Shown here: positions 18,005 to 25,881 of the stretch, in pieces
How positions within the stretch are numbered: the first letter of the stretch is position 1
Layout of the letters: the number at the start of each line of letters is the position of its first letter
Source: Nitrobacter vulgaris
GTDB taxonomy: Bacteria; Pseudomonadota; Alphaproteobacteria; Rhizobiales; Xanthobacteraceae
DNA length: 64,000 nucleotides
NCBI RefSeq assembly: GCF_031453995.1
Contig: NZ_JAVDPZ010000005.1
Coordinates: forward strand, 128,580 to 192,579
Direction: 5' to 3'
The notes under the pieces: generated by a model
Databases searched by the model: none
The model's input: only the letters and a program-made list of their open reading frames with translations
What the model was told of the DNA's origin: nothing
Program-made: the position numbers and the translations under genes

Positions 18005-18265
18005 ATGCGCGGTGATATTTTGCACCATCGGAATCTCGAAACCGCTTCCCAAGAGACGCTGCTCGAGGCGCACGAAAGCATCGGACGGATTTTGGCTGAA
18101 GCCGACGCCAGGGCGGATGAGCATAACCCAATTCGCGGCAGTTCGGCATGGCGTGAACAATCCGACGCAATCATAAAGGTGATGCTCGCTCGAAGTATCC
18201 CGTTTGTCGCTGTAAATTTTGACGATCCCGGCGTACGTGGGCGACACTCGTCCGAGCACGCTTGA
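18005..18265 (+). CDS. Small hypothetical protein
   Basis: From the ATG at 18005 the product (86 residues) has a helical stretch ETLLEAHESIGRILAEADARADEHNP and no recognised domain. The start is uncertain; an in-frame start at 17933 is possible. Confidence 0.35.
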   Translation: MRGDILHHRNLETASQETLLEAHESIGRILAEADARADEHNPIRGSSAWREQSDAIIKVMLARSIPFVAVNFDDPGVRGRHSSEHA

Positions 18266-18309
18266 CCGTCTCGAAGCATCATCGCCGCGGCTTATCTGAG
18301 GGAATCAAG

Positions 18310-18629
18310 ATGACGGTCTGGAAATCGACCAATGCTGTAGCTGCTGTTAGCTTGTGTGTCAGTTCAATCCGCGGCGGCTCAAGGTCCTGAATTATGCCAA
18401 TCCACCGGCTTGGTGGCTCTGCGGGAGCGCAATCCGGCGATTAAAGACATGACACTCGACGTCGAGGCATGACAGTCACGAAGGCTAAATCCAAGATCTA
18501 GGACACACCAAGACAGTCGTGGTCGGTGACGCCTTTATGGAAAACGGAAAACAAGACACAAGACGAACTTTCCTGTGCCTCATTGACGAAAACAAGAAAG
18601 TGCTTTTGACGTTCTTCACGGACAAGTAA
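18310..18629 (+). pseudogene. Remnant of a small exported protein, multiple frameshifts
   Basis: Three frames must be joined to read it: MTVWKSTNAVAAVSLCV (signal-like), then AAQGPELCQSTGLVALRERN...MTLDVEA, then TVVVGDAFMENGKQDTRR ending VLLTFFTDK and a TAA stop near 18629. The pieces are in order and code-like, so this is one decayed gene of about 100 codons. Confidence 0.55.
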
Positions 18630-18680
18630 TGGTTGCGCTGGCTTGGCCTCCAGGCGCTCAGCCATCATTCCGTCGTGGAA

Positions 18681-19352
18681 TTAGATTTCGGATCGCCCCA
18701 GTAAGCTATCCCCAAAGCGGGCAAACAACGCGGCTGGTCCTCGAAAAATCTCGACGCATCCGGCGTCGATTAATGCCTTTTCCGGAAAGCCGCCGCAAAG
18801 CACACCGATAGTAGCTACGTTGGCCTTCGCGGCTGCTTCGGCATCATAGGGCGTATCGCCAATCGCGATGGCATCCAGTCCTTGGATGTTAAGTTTCTTC
18901 AAGACGGCTTCGAAAACATCCGGCGCCGGCTTTGATTCCTCGGCGTCGTCCGAACAGACCGCAACATCTACCAGATCTACGATTTGCGCGATTTCAAGAA
19001 AATTATCGAGCTCATCCCTCTTGGCGGATGAAGCGACGGCAATTTGAAGTCCAGCCTCGCGCACGCGGTGCAACAGTTCAGGAACCGCCGAAAAGGGCCT
19101 GATAAACGGCAGATATTTATCCTTGAAATGATTGCCTCGCCATCGTGCCAGCTCTTCGCCGTAATTACGTTGTTCGTCGGCGGACAGGAAGACAGGAATG
19201 AGTTTGTCCCCGCCCTTGCCAATCTGGCTGCGGACGTTTTCGAAGTGCACGGCATGGCCGAATTTGACCAAAGATTCTTGCCATGCGAGCGCGTGCAGAT
19301 CGACTGAGTCGAGAAGCGTACCGTCTAGGTCGAAGATAGCGGCCTTAGGCAA
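18681..19352 (-). CDS. HAD-superfamily phosphatase (beta-phosphoglucomutase/phosphoglycolate phosphatase type)
   Basis: The 223-residue protein begins MPKAAIFDLDGTLLDS, the HAD nucleophile motif (Asp8, Asp10). Motif II is SSAKRDE, Lys of motif III is in SKPAPDVF, and GDTPYD is motif IV. A helical cap follows motif I. It is a cytosolic phosphatase for a small phosphorylated metabolite; the substrate is not predictable. Confidence 0.9.
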   Translation of the reverse strand: MPKAAIFDLDGTLLDSVDLHALAWQESLVKFGHAVHFENVRSQIGKGGDKLIPVFLSADEQRNYGEELARWRGNHFKDKYLPFIRPFSAVPELLHRVREAGLQIAVASSAKRDELDNFLEIAQIVDLVDVAVCSDDAEESKPAPDVFEAVLKKLNIQGLDAIAIGDTPYDAEAAAKANVATIGVLCGGFPEKALIDAGCVEIFRGPAALFARFGDSLLGRSEI

Positions 19353-19432
19353 TTAATATTCTTCCTGATCAAAAGAAGCGGCAACGCTTAGTCGCCGATA
19401 GCTCCCGTTAGATGGAGCAGCTCATCGATTGG

Positions 19433-19615
19433 TTAGGTTCGCTCTGGAGGATCTCGCTTTTCATCCGGATTTGGAATGGGCCTCTCGCCAGGCAAATCCG
19501 GCGATGGTGGCTCTTTGATCTCCGGAATGAGGTCGGGCCGGGAGAAGAGGGCGGCATAGGATTTGGCATATCTGGGATTTGATTTCCTGGTGCTGAATGC
19601 ATTTGTCACCTCCAC
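19433..19615 (-). CDS. Short proline-rich hypothetical protein
   Basis: The 60-residue product ends with PPSPDLPGERPIPNPDEKR, resembling small Pro-rich proteins common in Bradyrhizobium. Evidence is weak. Confidence 0.35.
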   Translation of the reverse strand: MEVTNAFSTRKSNPRYAKSYAALFSRPDLIPEIKEPPSPDLPGERPIPNPDEKRDPPERT

Positions 19616-20299
19616 GTGCTCAAACTATCTCTCGGCGGTATCGTTCCGCGGGTTCTCACGCTAGGTCACTCCGAATTGGCGATGCTTCCACTGGAAAGTG
19701 CAAATCGGCAAACTGCGGGTATGCGCGGTCTCTCATCTCTTGACTGGTATTGGGGCTTAGTGGGCACGGGTACGAAGATAGCGGCTGGTCGTGCTGTCGT
19801 TGAGCGAGTGGCGTCTGTCAGTGAGAACGTGAAGTACGGCCTGTTCATCCCGAGCGAAATTGGTGACGGGCTCATCGGAGGCCGCCGTATTCTCTTCGAC
19901 AGTCTAGAGCAAATGCCAAATGAGATGCTCATGAGGCTGGTGGAGTCAGGCATCACGCGAGATATCGCGGGACCTTCCCGAGGTATGCCGCCTACCTGCT
20001 GGCGTAGTACGGCATAAGTTCTCGCCAATTATAAAGCTGAGTGCGCTGTGGGCACATTGCCCAGGCCGCAAGTCGGTCTCGACCGATCCGATCGCTATGA
20101 CTCGCTAAGGAACTGACTGCGGTTTACGAACGTTGCTCCCTCACTATTTGCCGTGAGAAGCCGTCGTCGTGCTGGAGCGCCAGATAATCGGGGTGGGTTG
20201 ACTACTATGCAAATAGCAAGCGTCATTCGACGCCTATCCATCCCCGGCCGATTCAGGCTTCAAGATCGTGCAATCGCACGGCGCAAGGTTCGCACTGCA
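19616..20299. other. Stretch of 680 bp with no supported gene
   Basis: Long open frames occur on both strands between 19616 and 20028, but neither has a recognisable domain and they exclude each other. Nothing was called here. Confidence 0.4.
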
Positions 20300-20555
20300 A
20301 TGAAGAGGCATCGGTTTCTCCTCGCAGTTGTTGTCTGGGTCGGGTTCGGACTGGTATGCCTGATCGGTGAAAAGGCCCATGCCGACGTGTCGGCGGCCGC
20401 CGTCAAGAAATGGCTCCGTGAACACATAGCGACCTGCGCCGACGTGCGAACTGTGGTCGCTGCTGTAGGTGAGGCAAAAAGCTGAAGCGGTAGCAAAAGC
20501 GGCCGGCGTGTCTGAGAATCAGATAGCGCGGGCGAAGCGGTGTTTGCAAAAATAA
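20300..20555 (+). pseudogene. Small exported protein with a frameshift in an A5 run
   Basis: From the ATG at 20300 a signal peptide (FLLAVVVWVGFGLVCLIG, cleavage near AHAD) leads into a helical, cysteine-containing mature part. The frame stops right after the run of five A at 20476-20480. Removing one A restores KAEAVAKAAGVSENQIARAK to a TAA at 20553-20555. The homopolymer makes a sequencing error or a natural slippage mutation equally possible. Confidence 0.6.
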
Positions 20556-20747
20556 AGGCCGGGTCTGATCACCTGAGGCACCTGCATAGAAAAGCCTTCC
20601 ACTACGGGGGCGGGCTACAGTTTTAGAGGTGTCGATGAGCCGTCAGAGAATACAGTGCGCACGAGATAGGTTCCGAGAATACTGGAACGATTTCTGGCTG
20701 CGCCTCTTACTTTGTACCGCGATGGCAAACATGATGGAGGTGAGGGT

Positions 20748-21020
20748 ATGACTAAGCAGTTTGCATTGGCTGTGATAGGCTTCGGTCTCGCTCTTGGATG
20801 CTCTCAAACTTCATTCGCCCAGGGCGACAATGTCGACGGTGGGGCGCATCCGCGCACTGGTGTGCCCACTGCGGGAGAGCAAGGCGCTAACTCAGCATCC
20901 GGTTCAGCCACGGGACACAACAGGATGATGGCTCCAAGGAATGGGAAGGAGCCCGCAAGCACGTCGATGCATCGCAATAAGCCCAACAAGAAAATGAAGA
21001 ATAACACTTCGGATCAATAG
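20748..21020 (+). CDS. Small exported protein, paralogue of the one at 47901
   Basis: The ATG at 20748 follows GGAGGTGAGGGT. The 90-residue product has a signal peptide (cleavage near SFAQG) and a mature part with GDNVDGGAHPRTG, GEQGANSASGSATGHNRMM and a Lys/Asn-rich tail. The copy at 47901 is nearly the same in sequence through this core. Function unknown; periplasmic location expected. Confidence 0.7.
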   Translation: MTKQFALAVIGFGLALGCSQTSFAQGDNVDGGAHPRTGVPTAGEQGANSASGSATGHNRMMAPRNGKEPASTSMHRNKPNKKMKNNTSDQ

Positions 21021-21087
21021 ATATTCACGCTTTATTCTGAGTGATATATCGGCAGAAGAGCTCGCGTTCGGGTGAAGCCCGCTCTCT

Positions 21088-21318
21088 TCAACAGCCGGAG
21101 CGGCCTTCTCCTTTTTCTTCGCCATGAGCCTTATCGTAGCACGCGGCCCTGATCCTATGGCCCTTGCCGTCGACGACGCGGCCGCGCTCGCAGATGAGCC
21201 TGTTGTACACGACGGAGTTGAAGACGCGGGTTGGAAAGCACGACACAGTGTCGCAGTCGGGGCATCGCTTGCCGCCGGCTCGTTAGCGCTGCTTGGTTGA
21301 GAAGTTATCGAATTCCAT
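21088..21318 (-). pseudogene. Small zinc-ribbon protein gene with an in-frame stop
   Basis: Codons from the ATG at 21318 read MEFDNFSTKQR, then TAA (21285-21283), then in the same frame KRCPDCDTVSCFPTRVFN...LICERGRVVDG to a TGA at 21088. The code-like sequence with CxxC after the stop argues for a nonsense mutation in a 76-codon gene. A later start is an alternative. Confidence 0.45.
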
Positions 21319-21444
21319 ACCGAGATTATTGCACGCTCCCGCTCCCCTATCGGGCAGGGATCCCGCTTCAAGCGGGAGAGGGGATGGCCGGGACGCTGCT
21401 AGTAGGGTAGGGAAGTGGTTCGTCTAGCCGAGATGAGGTGAGAG

Positions 21445-21846
21445 TTGCGTATCATACTTGTCCTCCTGTGGGGCATGCTCATGGGCTCCTGCAGCCCATC
21501 CGGGTCCGGCGAAAATCCGTGGGCGGGGTATGCGACCCATAAGGAAACGGGCCGGCTAGCATGGCGGCCGGTGAGCAAGGCCCGCTACGGCGCCTGCATC
21601 GATGCGACGCGCTGGGAAATGTCGAGCGAGAGCGCCGGCGCGGCCTCGTATCGTCCGCCCCTGGGTTGCGGGTATTCGGGCAACCAATACTGGCGCGTTT
21701 GGCTGGTGAACCAGTTGGCGGCCAATATGGACGACTTCGAATGCATTGCGCGCTTCTCTGACAAGGCTGCTGCGGCAGACGGCCATCGCTACAGCCCCGT
21801 GCTCAATGGTTTCCCGCGCGAGACCGAAAGTTATCGATGCGAGTAG
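21445..21846 (+). CDS. Putative lipoprotein
   Basis: It starts with TTG after GAGGTGAGAG. The N-terminus MRIILVLLWGMLMGSCSP has a hydrophobic segment and a lipobox ending at Cys16. The 133-residue protein contains several further cysteines and Trp-rich segments. No family recognised. Confidence 0.6.
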   Translation: MRIILVLLWGMLMGSCSPSGSGENPWAGYATHKETGRLAWRPVSKARYGACIDATRWEMSSESAGAASYRPPLGCGYSGNQYWRVWLVNQLAANMDDFECIARFSDKAAAADGHRYSPVLNGFPRETESYRCE

Positions 21847-22099
21847 TGCTTAGTCTTCCCACCCTTGCGGCCCGCCTTCGCCGCTCGCTTCGGACCATGT
21901 GCGAAATTGCCCGGTTGTTCTTCTTGCCCTGCGCCCGTCCGCGATAAGCGAGAAATTCTGATACGGCTCTAAAGAGCAAGTACGATCCGAACCATAGCGC
22001 AAAATACCAGCCATCTGCGTAAACGAGAAGAATACTGAAGACGCCAGAGCCCGCGAATTCGAAATTTGTTCTGGTGCGCCGAGTGAAGAAGTCCCGCAT
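21803..22099 (-). CDS. Small membrane protein downstream of the TM2 gene
   Basis: From the ATG at 22099, 1 bp after the TM2 stop, the 98-residue product has two hydrophobic stretches (AGSGVFSILLVYADGWYF and ALWFGSYLLFRAVSEFL) and a basic tail. The tight spacing implies an operon with the TM2 gene. Its 3' end overlaps the converging lipoprotein gene by 44 bp. Confidence 0.5.
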   Translation of the reverse strand: MRDFFTRRTRTNFEFAGSGVFSILLVYADGWYFALWFGSYLLFRAVSEFLAYRGRAQGKKNNRAISHMVRSERRRRAARVGRLSTTRIDNFRSRAGNH

Positions 22100-22100
22100 G

Positions 22101-22388
22101 CTAGTTATCCCAGCGGGTAATCCTGCGGCCCATGCCATCCTTGCAATTGCCGCACAGGATAGCGATCCAGTCGACTAAGACCCACGGCCCGGATACCAGC
22201 ATGCCGACGACCGTGATCGAGAGCACGAGCTGAGCGATCGCGGTGCCGGTCTTACCGAATTAGAAGCCGTGCGCCCCGAACATGCCCAGGAAGAACGCGA
22301 GCAGGAAAGTGACCAGGCGCGACTTGCGGCTTGCCGGCGAGTAGAAAACGCCCGGCCAGCTAGTGTCCGAATACTCGGTTGAATGCAT
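22101..22388 (-). pseudogene. TM2-domain protein with an in-frame stop codon
   Basis: The frame from 22388 encodes two membrane helices with the TM2 signature FLLAFFLGMFGAHGF, then TAA (22262-22260), then FGKTGTAIAQLVL and a second helix ending VLVDWIAILCGN. In TM2 proteins the stop position is normally Tyr (HRFYxGK), so a single base change (TAT/TAC to TAA) has interrupted a 95-codon gene. It is co-directional with the membrane gene at 21803. Confidence 0.75.
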
Positions 22389-22618
22389 AAACTAGGTGAG
22401 ATCAATTCATAAGCGCCCTGCGAACCTTAGCGCCTGTATAGCACTCACGACCGCTCGTTAAGCGCGAGCATGGGGATAAGCGTCGGGAGAGGGGGACAGA
22501 GGCCGCAGCGGCGCTTCGAGATCTGTCACGGCGAGCGTGAACCGGCGCCTCGCAGGTTGCTATTGATGACAAGGCGCAGCATGATGCCCCGACTGCATAC
22601 CTCAGGAGGGCGAGCAAT

Positions 22619-22753
22619 ATGACTAGCATCGAGACAAGCTGGGTTGTCGGTATTGCGCTCATCGTGGTGCTGGTCCTAATTACTGCTAGTGGGCGTGGCA
22701 CGCATTATAAGCCCACGAGCCCGCCGGCAGCCTCAACGCAAACGCAGCACTAG
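22619..22753 (+). CDS. 44-residue single-pass membrane protein
   Basis: The ORF starts 10 bases after AGGAGG. It encodes a hydrophobic helix (WVVGIALIVVLVLITA) and a Thr/Pro/Gln tail. Short, but with a good ribosome site and clear membrane segment. Confidence 0.5.
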   Translation: MTSIETSWVVGIALIVVLVLITASGRGTHYKPTSPPAASTQTQH

Positions 22754-22842
22754 TAGGCGCAAAAGAAAACCCCTTAGCTCGCGGGCGCGGACGGCTTCCC
22801 TCGGCACTTAGCTCTTAGTCTAAGCCGACGCTTTGCGCGCTA

Positions 22843-22974
22843 TCACCGTTTCTTTCGGAACGGGATGATGCGGCACTTGTCCGGCTCATTCCGCCTTTCA
22901 TCTTCCAGCGCCTTTTCTGGGTCCCGCTTGGGTTCCGGCGGCGGGAAGTTCGAGCTGCTGTTATCGCTGCCCAT
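22843..22974 (-). CDS. 43-residue charged hypothetical protein
   Basis: GGAGACC lies before the ATG at 22974. The product (MGSDNSSSNFPPPEPKRDPE start, basic end) is of a type frequently seen in Bradyrhizobium accessory regions. Function unknown. Confidence 0.45.
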   Translation of the reverse strand: MGSDNSSSNFPPPEPKRDPEKALEDERRNEPDKCRIIPFRKKR

Positions 22975-23148
22975 TGCAAGGTCTCCTTTTCGCTGATGGC
23001 AAGAACATGGGCGCCTCGCGCGCGTTCCTAAGGGGCCGCATCCGCGACAAAAGCACGCGCCAACCTACGGTGGTAAGCCGCATGCGATGCGAATTGAACT
23101 TTGCGCGCGCTCGCGCATTACCGGCGCACACGAAGCATGGAGAGTTCG

Positions 23149-23331
23149 ATGTCAAACCCGAACGACAAGGTAGACCACAGCTCGAAGGCGCCGCTGAAGT
23201 CCGATATGAAGGCCGGCGTACAGCCCAACCAGCAGCCGGGCGTGAAGATTCCGAAGAAGGATGATGAGAAGGACGAGAAGAACAAGGGCGAGGGGTCCTC
23301 GGGCACCGGCGAGGGCGAGAGCTACAGCTGA
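23149..23331 (+). CDS. 60-residue highly charged, probably disordered protein
   Basis: The ATG at 23149 follows GGAGAG. The product is rich in Lys, Asp, Glu and Gly and predicted to be disordered. The leader just upstream (about 23093-23150) is similar to the leader of the broken ORF near 42630 on the minus strand. Confidence 0.5.
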   Translation: MSNPNDKVDHSSKAPLKSDMKAGVQPNQQPGVKIPKKDDEKDEKNKGEGSSGTGEGESYS

Positions 23332-23400
23332 TTGGTTCGCGCGCGAATTGGCCGCCGGCTCCGCAAGAGCTGGCGGCTTTGCTTTGTCACTGCGGCCCGA

Positions 23401-23904
23401 CTAGCAAACCGCGGCGATGGGAACGACTGAGACGAGCTTCCTCCTGCTGTCGTACACGCTGACGCTCCAGCCCCTGACCGCCAATTCGGGCATCCGCTCG
23501 AGCATCTCGCGCGCGATCTCGCTCCCGAAGCTGACCGCTTGGTGCTCCGACTCCCACGGGACCTCGATGAGGTCCGATTCGTACTGGGAAAGGTCCGTAA
23601 TGCTGTAACTGAAGGTCGCCATCGCCGCAGACTGAATGCCTTCGGATTCCGATCGTTCCATCGGCGCCGGCTGACAGAATGACGCAGGCGCGCTTGCTAA
23701 AAAAAGAAGGCCAAGCGGCCCTCGGGTCTTCTTCGCCATTGCGTTCCTGCTGTCGCGGATGCGGCCGGCCTCTTTGTGGAACGCGGCCATGTCCCGCGAC
23801 AGGTAGCCCTTGGTGTGCGAGCTCTCTATGTCGGAGAAGGTGCTATCGAGCTGCATGATGAGGTCCTCCAGCCGCGTGACGTACGCGCGGTTGATGCGGG
23901 GCAC
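23401..23904 (-). CDS. Hypothetical protein, possibly two-part (C-terminus DUF6894-like)
   Basis: The 167-residue frame starts with GTG 1 bp after the DUF3768 stop. The first half is helical (ITxLEDLIMQLDSTFSDIE-like); the last 70 residues form an alpha/beta unit ending SVYDSRRKLVSVVPI that resembles DUF6894-type proteins. An internal ATG at 23622 could start the second part as a separate gene. Confidence 0.45.
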   Translation of the reverse strand: MPRINRAYVTRLEDLIMQLDSTFSDIESSHTKGYLSRDMAAFHKEAGRIRDSRNAMAKKTRGPLGLLFLASAPASFCQPAPMERSESEGIQSAAMATFSYSITDLSQYESDLIEVPWESEHQAVSFGSEIAREMLERMPELAVRGWSVSVYDSRRKLVSVVPIAAVC

Positions 23905-23905
23905 G

Positions 23906-24244
23906 TCAGTATTCCGAGGAACGTGCTATCGTGAGCACGCGGACCGTCTTCGCTTCGTCCGCCGGGTCCTCGCTCCCGTGCTCCATGTTGGGCGCGTAGT
24001 AGTCGATCTTGCCGAAGTACGTTTCGCCGTCCACCTTGACGGACACGAAGTCATGCTCGCCGTGGGGGTCGTTGTCCCCGTTGAACGGGCCGAAGAGCCT
24101 GACGGACGTCAGCACCCCGTTCCTCCTGTTCGTCGGCACAGCGCGGCCACCGTCGACATCCCATCCACCCAATGGTGATCGCATTCCCCATCGCCTGCTT
24201 CGTTTTCGCCTTCGCTTCAGACATCGCCTTCTACGCGACCTCAA
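23906..24244 (-). CDS. DUF3768 protein, N-terminus incomplete
   Basis: The C-terminal 60 residues carry the DUF3768 hallmark: NDPHGEHDF, the KIDYY centre and DPADEAKTVRVLTI. The first 30 residues are Arg-rich and unlike the family, and overlap the 5' end of the divergent DUF2231 gene, so the natural N-terminus is probably lost. DUF3768 has no known function. Confidence 0.7.
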   Translation of the reverse strand: MRSRRRRCLKRRRKRSRRWGMRSPLGGWDVDGGRAVPTNRRNGVLTSVRLFGPFNGDNDPHGEHDFVSVKVDGETYFGKIDYYAPNMEHGSEDPADEAKTVRVLTIARSSEY

Positions 24245-24564
24245 ATGAGTTCTGGGCGACGTCCTCGTTCTGGCTCCTCAGCGTTGGGCTCATTACGGCC
24301 GCGGTCGCCGCCGTAACCGGCCTTGTCGAAGTGTTTGGCGACAACCGCGTCCGCGACCTGTCCGACACGCGGGTGCACGCAGTCAGCAACGGCATCGCGC
24401 TGCTGCTCGCGCTCTTTAACTGGTATTCGAGGTTCGAGCATGGCAGCTCCGCCGTAGTGCCGACTGGCATGGTCCTCTCGGGCATCGTCGTCCTCGTGCT
24501 TATATTCGCCGGCTGGAAGGGCGGCGAAATGGTGTTCCGACACCGCGTAGGCGTGGCCGACTAG
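24172..24564 (+). CDS. DUF2231 membrane protein, start probably truncated
   Basis: The protein shows four membrane helices and the DUF2231 segments FPIACFVFAFASDI and GLVEVFGDNR. In frame upstream of the ATG the codons still read His-Pro-Ile-His-Pro, which belongs to the family N-terminus, but no start codon exists before a TGA at 24100. Translation from 24172 gives 130 residues and loses the HPxHP motif. A terminator hairpin follows. Confidence 0.75.
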   Translation: MVIAFPIACFVFAFASDIAFYATSNEFWATSSFWLLSVGLITAAVAAVTGLVEVFGDNRVRDLSDTRVHAVSNGIALLLALFNWYSRFEHGSSAVVPTGMVLSGIVVLVLIFAGWKGGEMVFRHRVGVAD

Positions 24565-24607
24565 AGGCGAAGCTTTTCCAAGCAGCCTTGCATGCATTCA
24601 AGCGATG

Positions 24608-24635
24608 AAACCCCCGTACTGCGGGGGTTTTCATC
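24608..24635 (+). terminator. Rho-independent terminator after the DUF2231 gene
   Basis: CCCCCG and CGGGGG pair around a five-base loop, followed by TTTTCAT. Between 24636 and 24890 nothing else was recognised. Confidence 0.75.
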
Positions 24636-24892
24636 ATTTTGTCTCAACCCTGCCAATCGCCTCGCAGAGTTTATGTTTGTCAGCAGAATGGCGCGCGGCA
24701 AGAGATGAAAGAAGCAGCGAACCGGGCGCGAAGCTTAGGAACGAGAGACTTTTAACGGAATTATTCTGCAGGCGGCGGCGGTCTCCTGCCGGCGGCTGGC
24801 ACGGTCCGGTTTCTTTTTATGCACCCAGGAGTTCGGACCGTGCCTCACGTGGTCCTGCATGACCCTTCGCAGCGCTTCCGATAACGGCGCGC

Positions 24893-24917
24893 GGAACGAT
24901 CGCTCGCTGAAGGTGTT
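24893..24917 (+). promoter_or_regulatory. EcfG-type promoter of the small membrane gene pair
   Basis: GGAAC (24893-24897), 16 bases, TGTT (24914-24917), 61 bp before the ATG at 24979. Confidence 0.55.
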
Positions 24918-24978
24918 CAACTTCTGACTGAAGCGGAGAAAGCTGCATCCGCTTAGCACAAATCTCGGGAGAACTGAC

Positions 24979-25137
24979 ATGGCAAGAATGGAAGACGGAC
25001 ATATTGTCGAGACTGCGATGGAAGCGCGCGGCGCGGAGCGCGGCCCCACTGTACGCAACGTCCTGGTTGCGGGCACGGCTCTGGTGATCGCGGCCTTCGT
25101 GGTCGTCTACATCGTGTATTTTGGAGGCGGACAGTGA
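24979..25137 (+). CDS. 52-residue single-pass membrane protein, paralogue of 61868
   Basis: The protein begins MARMEDGHIVETAMEARGAE and ends with one membrane helix (VLVAGTALVIAAFVVVYIVY). The copy at 61868-62020 is nearly identical for the first 35 residues. Both copies sit beside a PRC-barrel gene. The stop overlaps the start of the next tiny gene (TGATG). Confidence 0.7.
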   Translation: MARMEDGHIVETAMEARGAERGPTVRNVLVAGTALVIAAFVVVYIVYFGGGQ

Positions 25138-25217
25138 TGGGACGCGGACTCCTGCTCTGGCTCGTTGGCGTGCCGATACCCGTAATCCTTCTGCTGTGGC
25201 TGTTCTTCGGCCGCTAA
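25137..25217 (+). CDS. 26-residue hydrophobic peptide
   Basis: The ATG overlaps the preceding TGA. The product is almost all membrane helix (LLLWLVGVPIPVILLLWLF). Translational coupling supports it as real despite its size. Confidence 0.5.
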   Translation: MGRGLLLWLVGVPIPVILLLWLFFGR

Positions 25218-25322
25218 CTCCCCCGACAGAAAATTGCCCGCCGCAGCGGCCTTTTGCCGTACGAAAACCAAAACGCGGTCGCGAGGGCAGTTAGTCTTCT
25301 TCAAATCACAAAGGAGAATTCC

Positions 25323-25700
25323 ATGGTTATTGAAGGAAGAGAGACAAGCACAATGATCGGCAGCGATAAGGTGGAAGGGACCGGCGTCTACGGCCCCGAC
25401 AACCAGAAGATCGGCGAGATTGAGCGCGTCATGATCGAGAAAACGAGCGGGCGCGTGTCGTACGCGGTTCTCGGCTTCGGCGGCTTCCTCGGTATCGGCA
25501 ACGACCACTATCCGCTTCCATGGGATAGTTTGAAGTATGACACTGAAGTTGGAGGGTACCGGATGGGTGTCACCGCGGACCATCTCGAGAACGCTCCGAA
25601 GTATCAGGACGAGAGCAGCTGGAATTGGGACGAGCCTGGCCGCACCAAATCAGTCGACGACTACTATGGCCCCCGCGTTACTCATTCGGCGCTCGGATAA
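25323..25700 (+). CDS. PRC-barrel domain protein
   Basis: The ATG at 25323 follows AAGGAG. The 125-residue protein has the PRC-barrel core VYGPDNQKIGEIERVMIEK...VSYAVLGFGGFLGIG and YPLPWDSL, then an acidic tail ending DDYYGPR. Cytoplasmic PRC-barrel proteins of this type are stress-associated. A close relative is at 61466 (same GFGGFLG and DDYY features). Confidence 0.85.
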   Translation: MVIEGRETSTMIGSDKVEGTGVYGPDNQKIGEIERVMIEKTSGRVSYAVLGFGGFLGIGNDHYPLPWDSLKYDTEVGGYRMGVTADHLENAPKYQDESSWNWDEPGRTKSVDDYYGPRVTHSALG

Positions 25701-25881
25701 ACAAGAAGCCCCGCTTTTGACCTTAGCAAGCTGAGCCGGTATTCGCCAGCTCAGCGAGGACAAGACTAGTTGGAAAAAGGCCTGCTTTCCGCCGGCTGAC
25801 AAGCGCCAGCAGCGGCTGCAGATCAATTACCGTTTTTGGCGCTATAAATCATCCCACTCCCCACCTCCCATTCAGCAGCCT

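Noticed and set aside
20684..20708. GGAAC before the exported protein at 20748
   Set aside because: The -10 position reads TCTT; not convincing.
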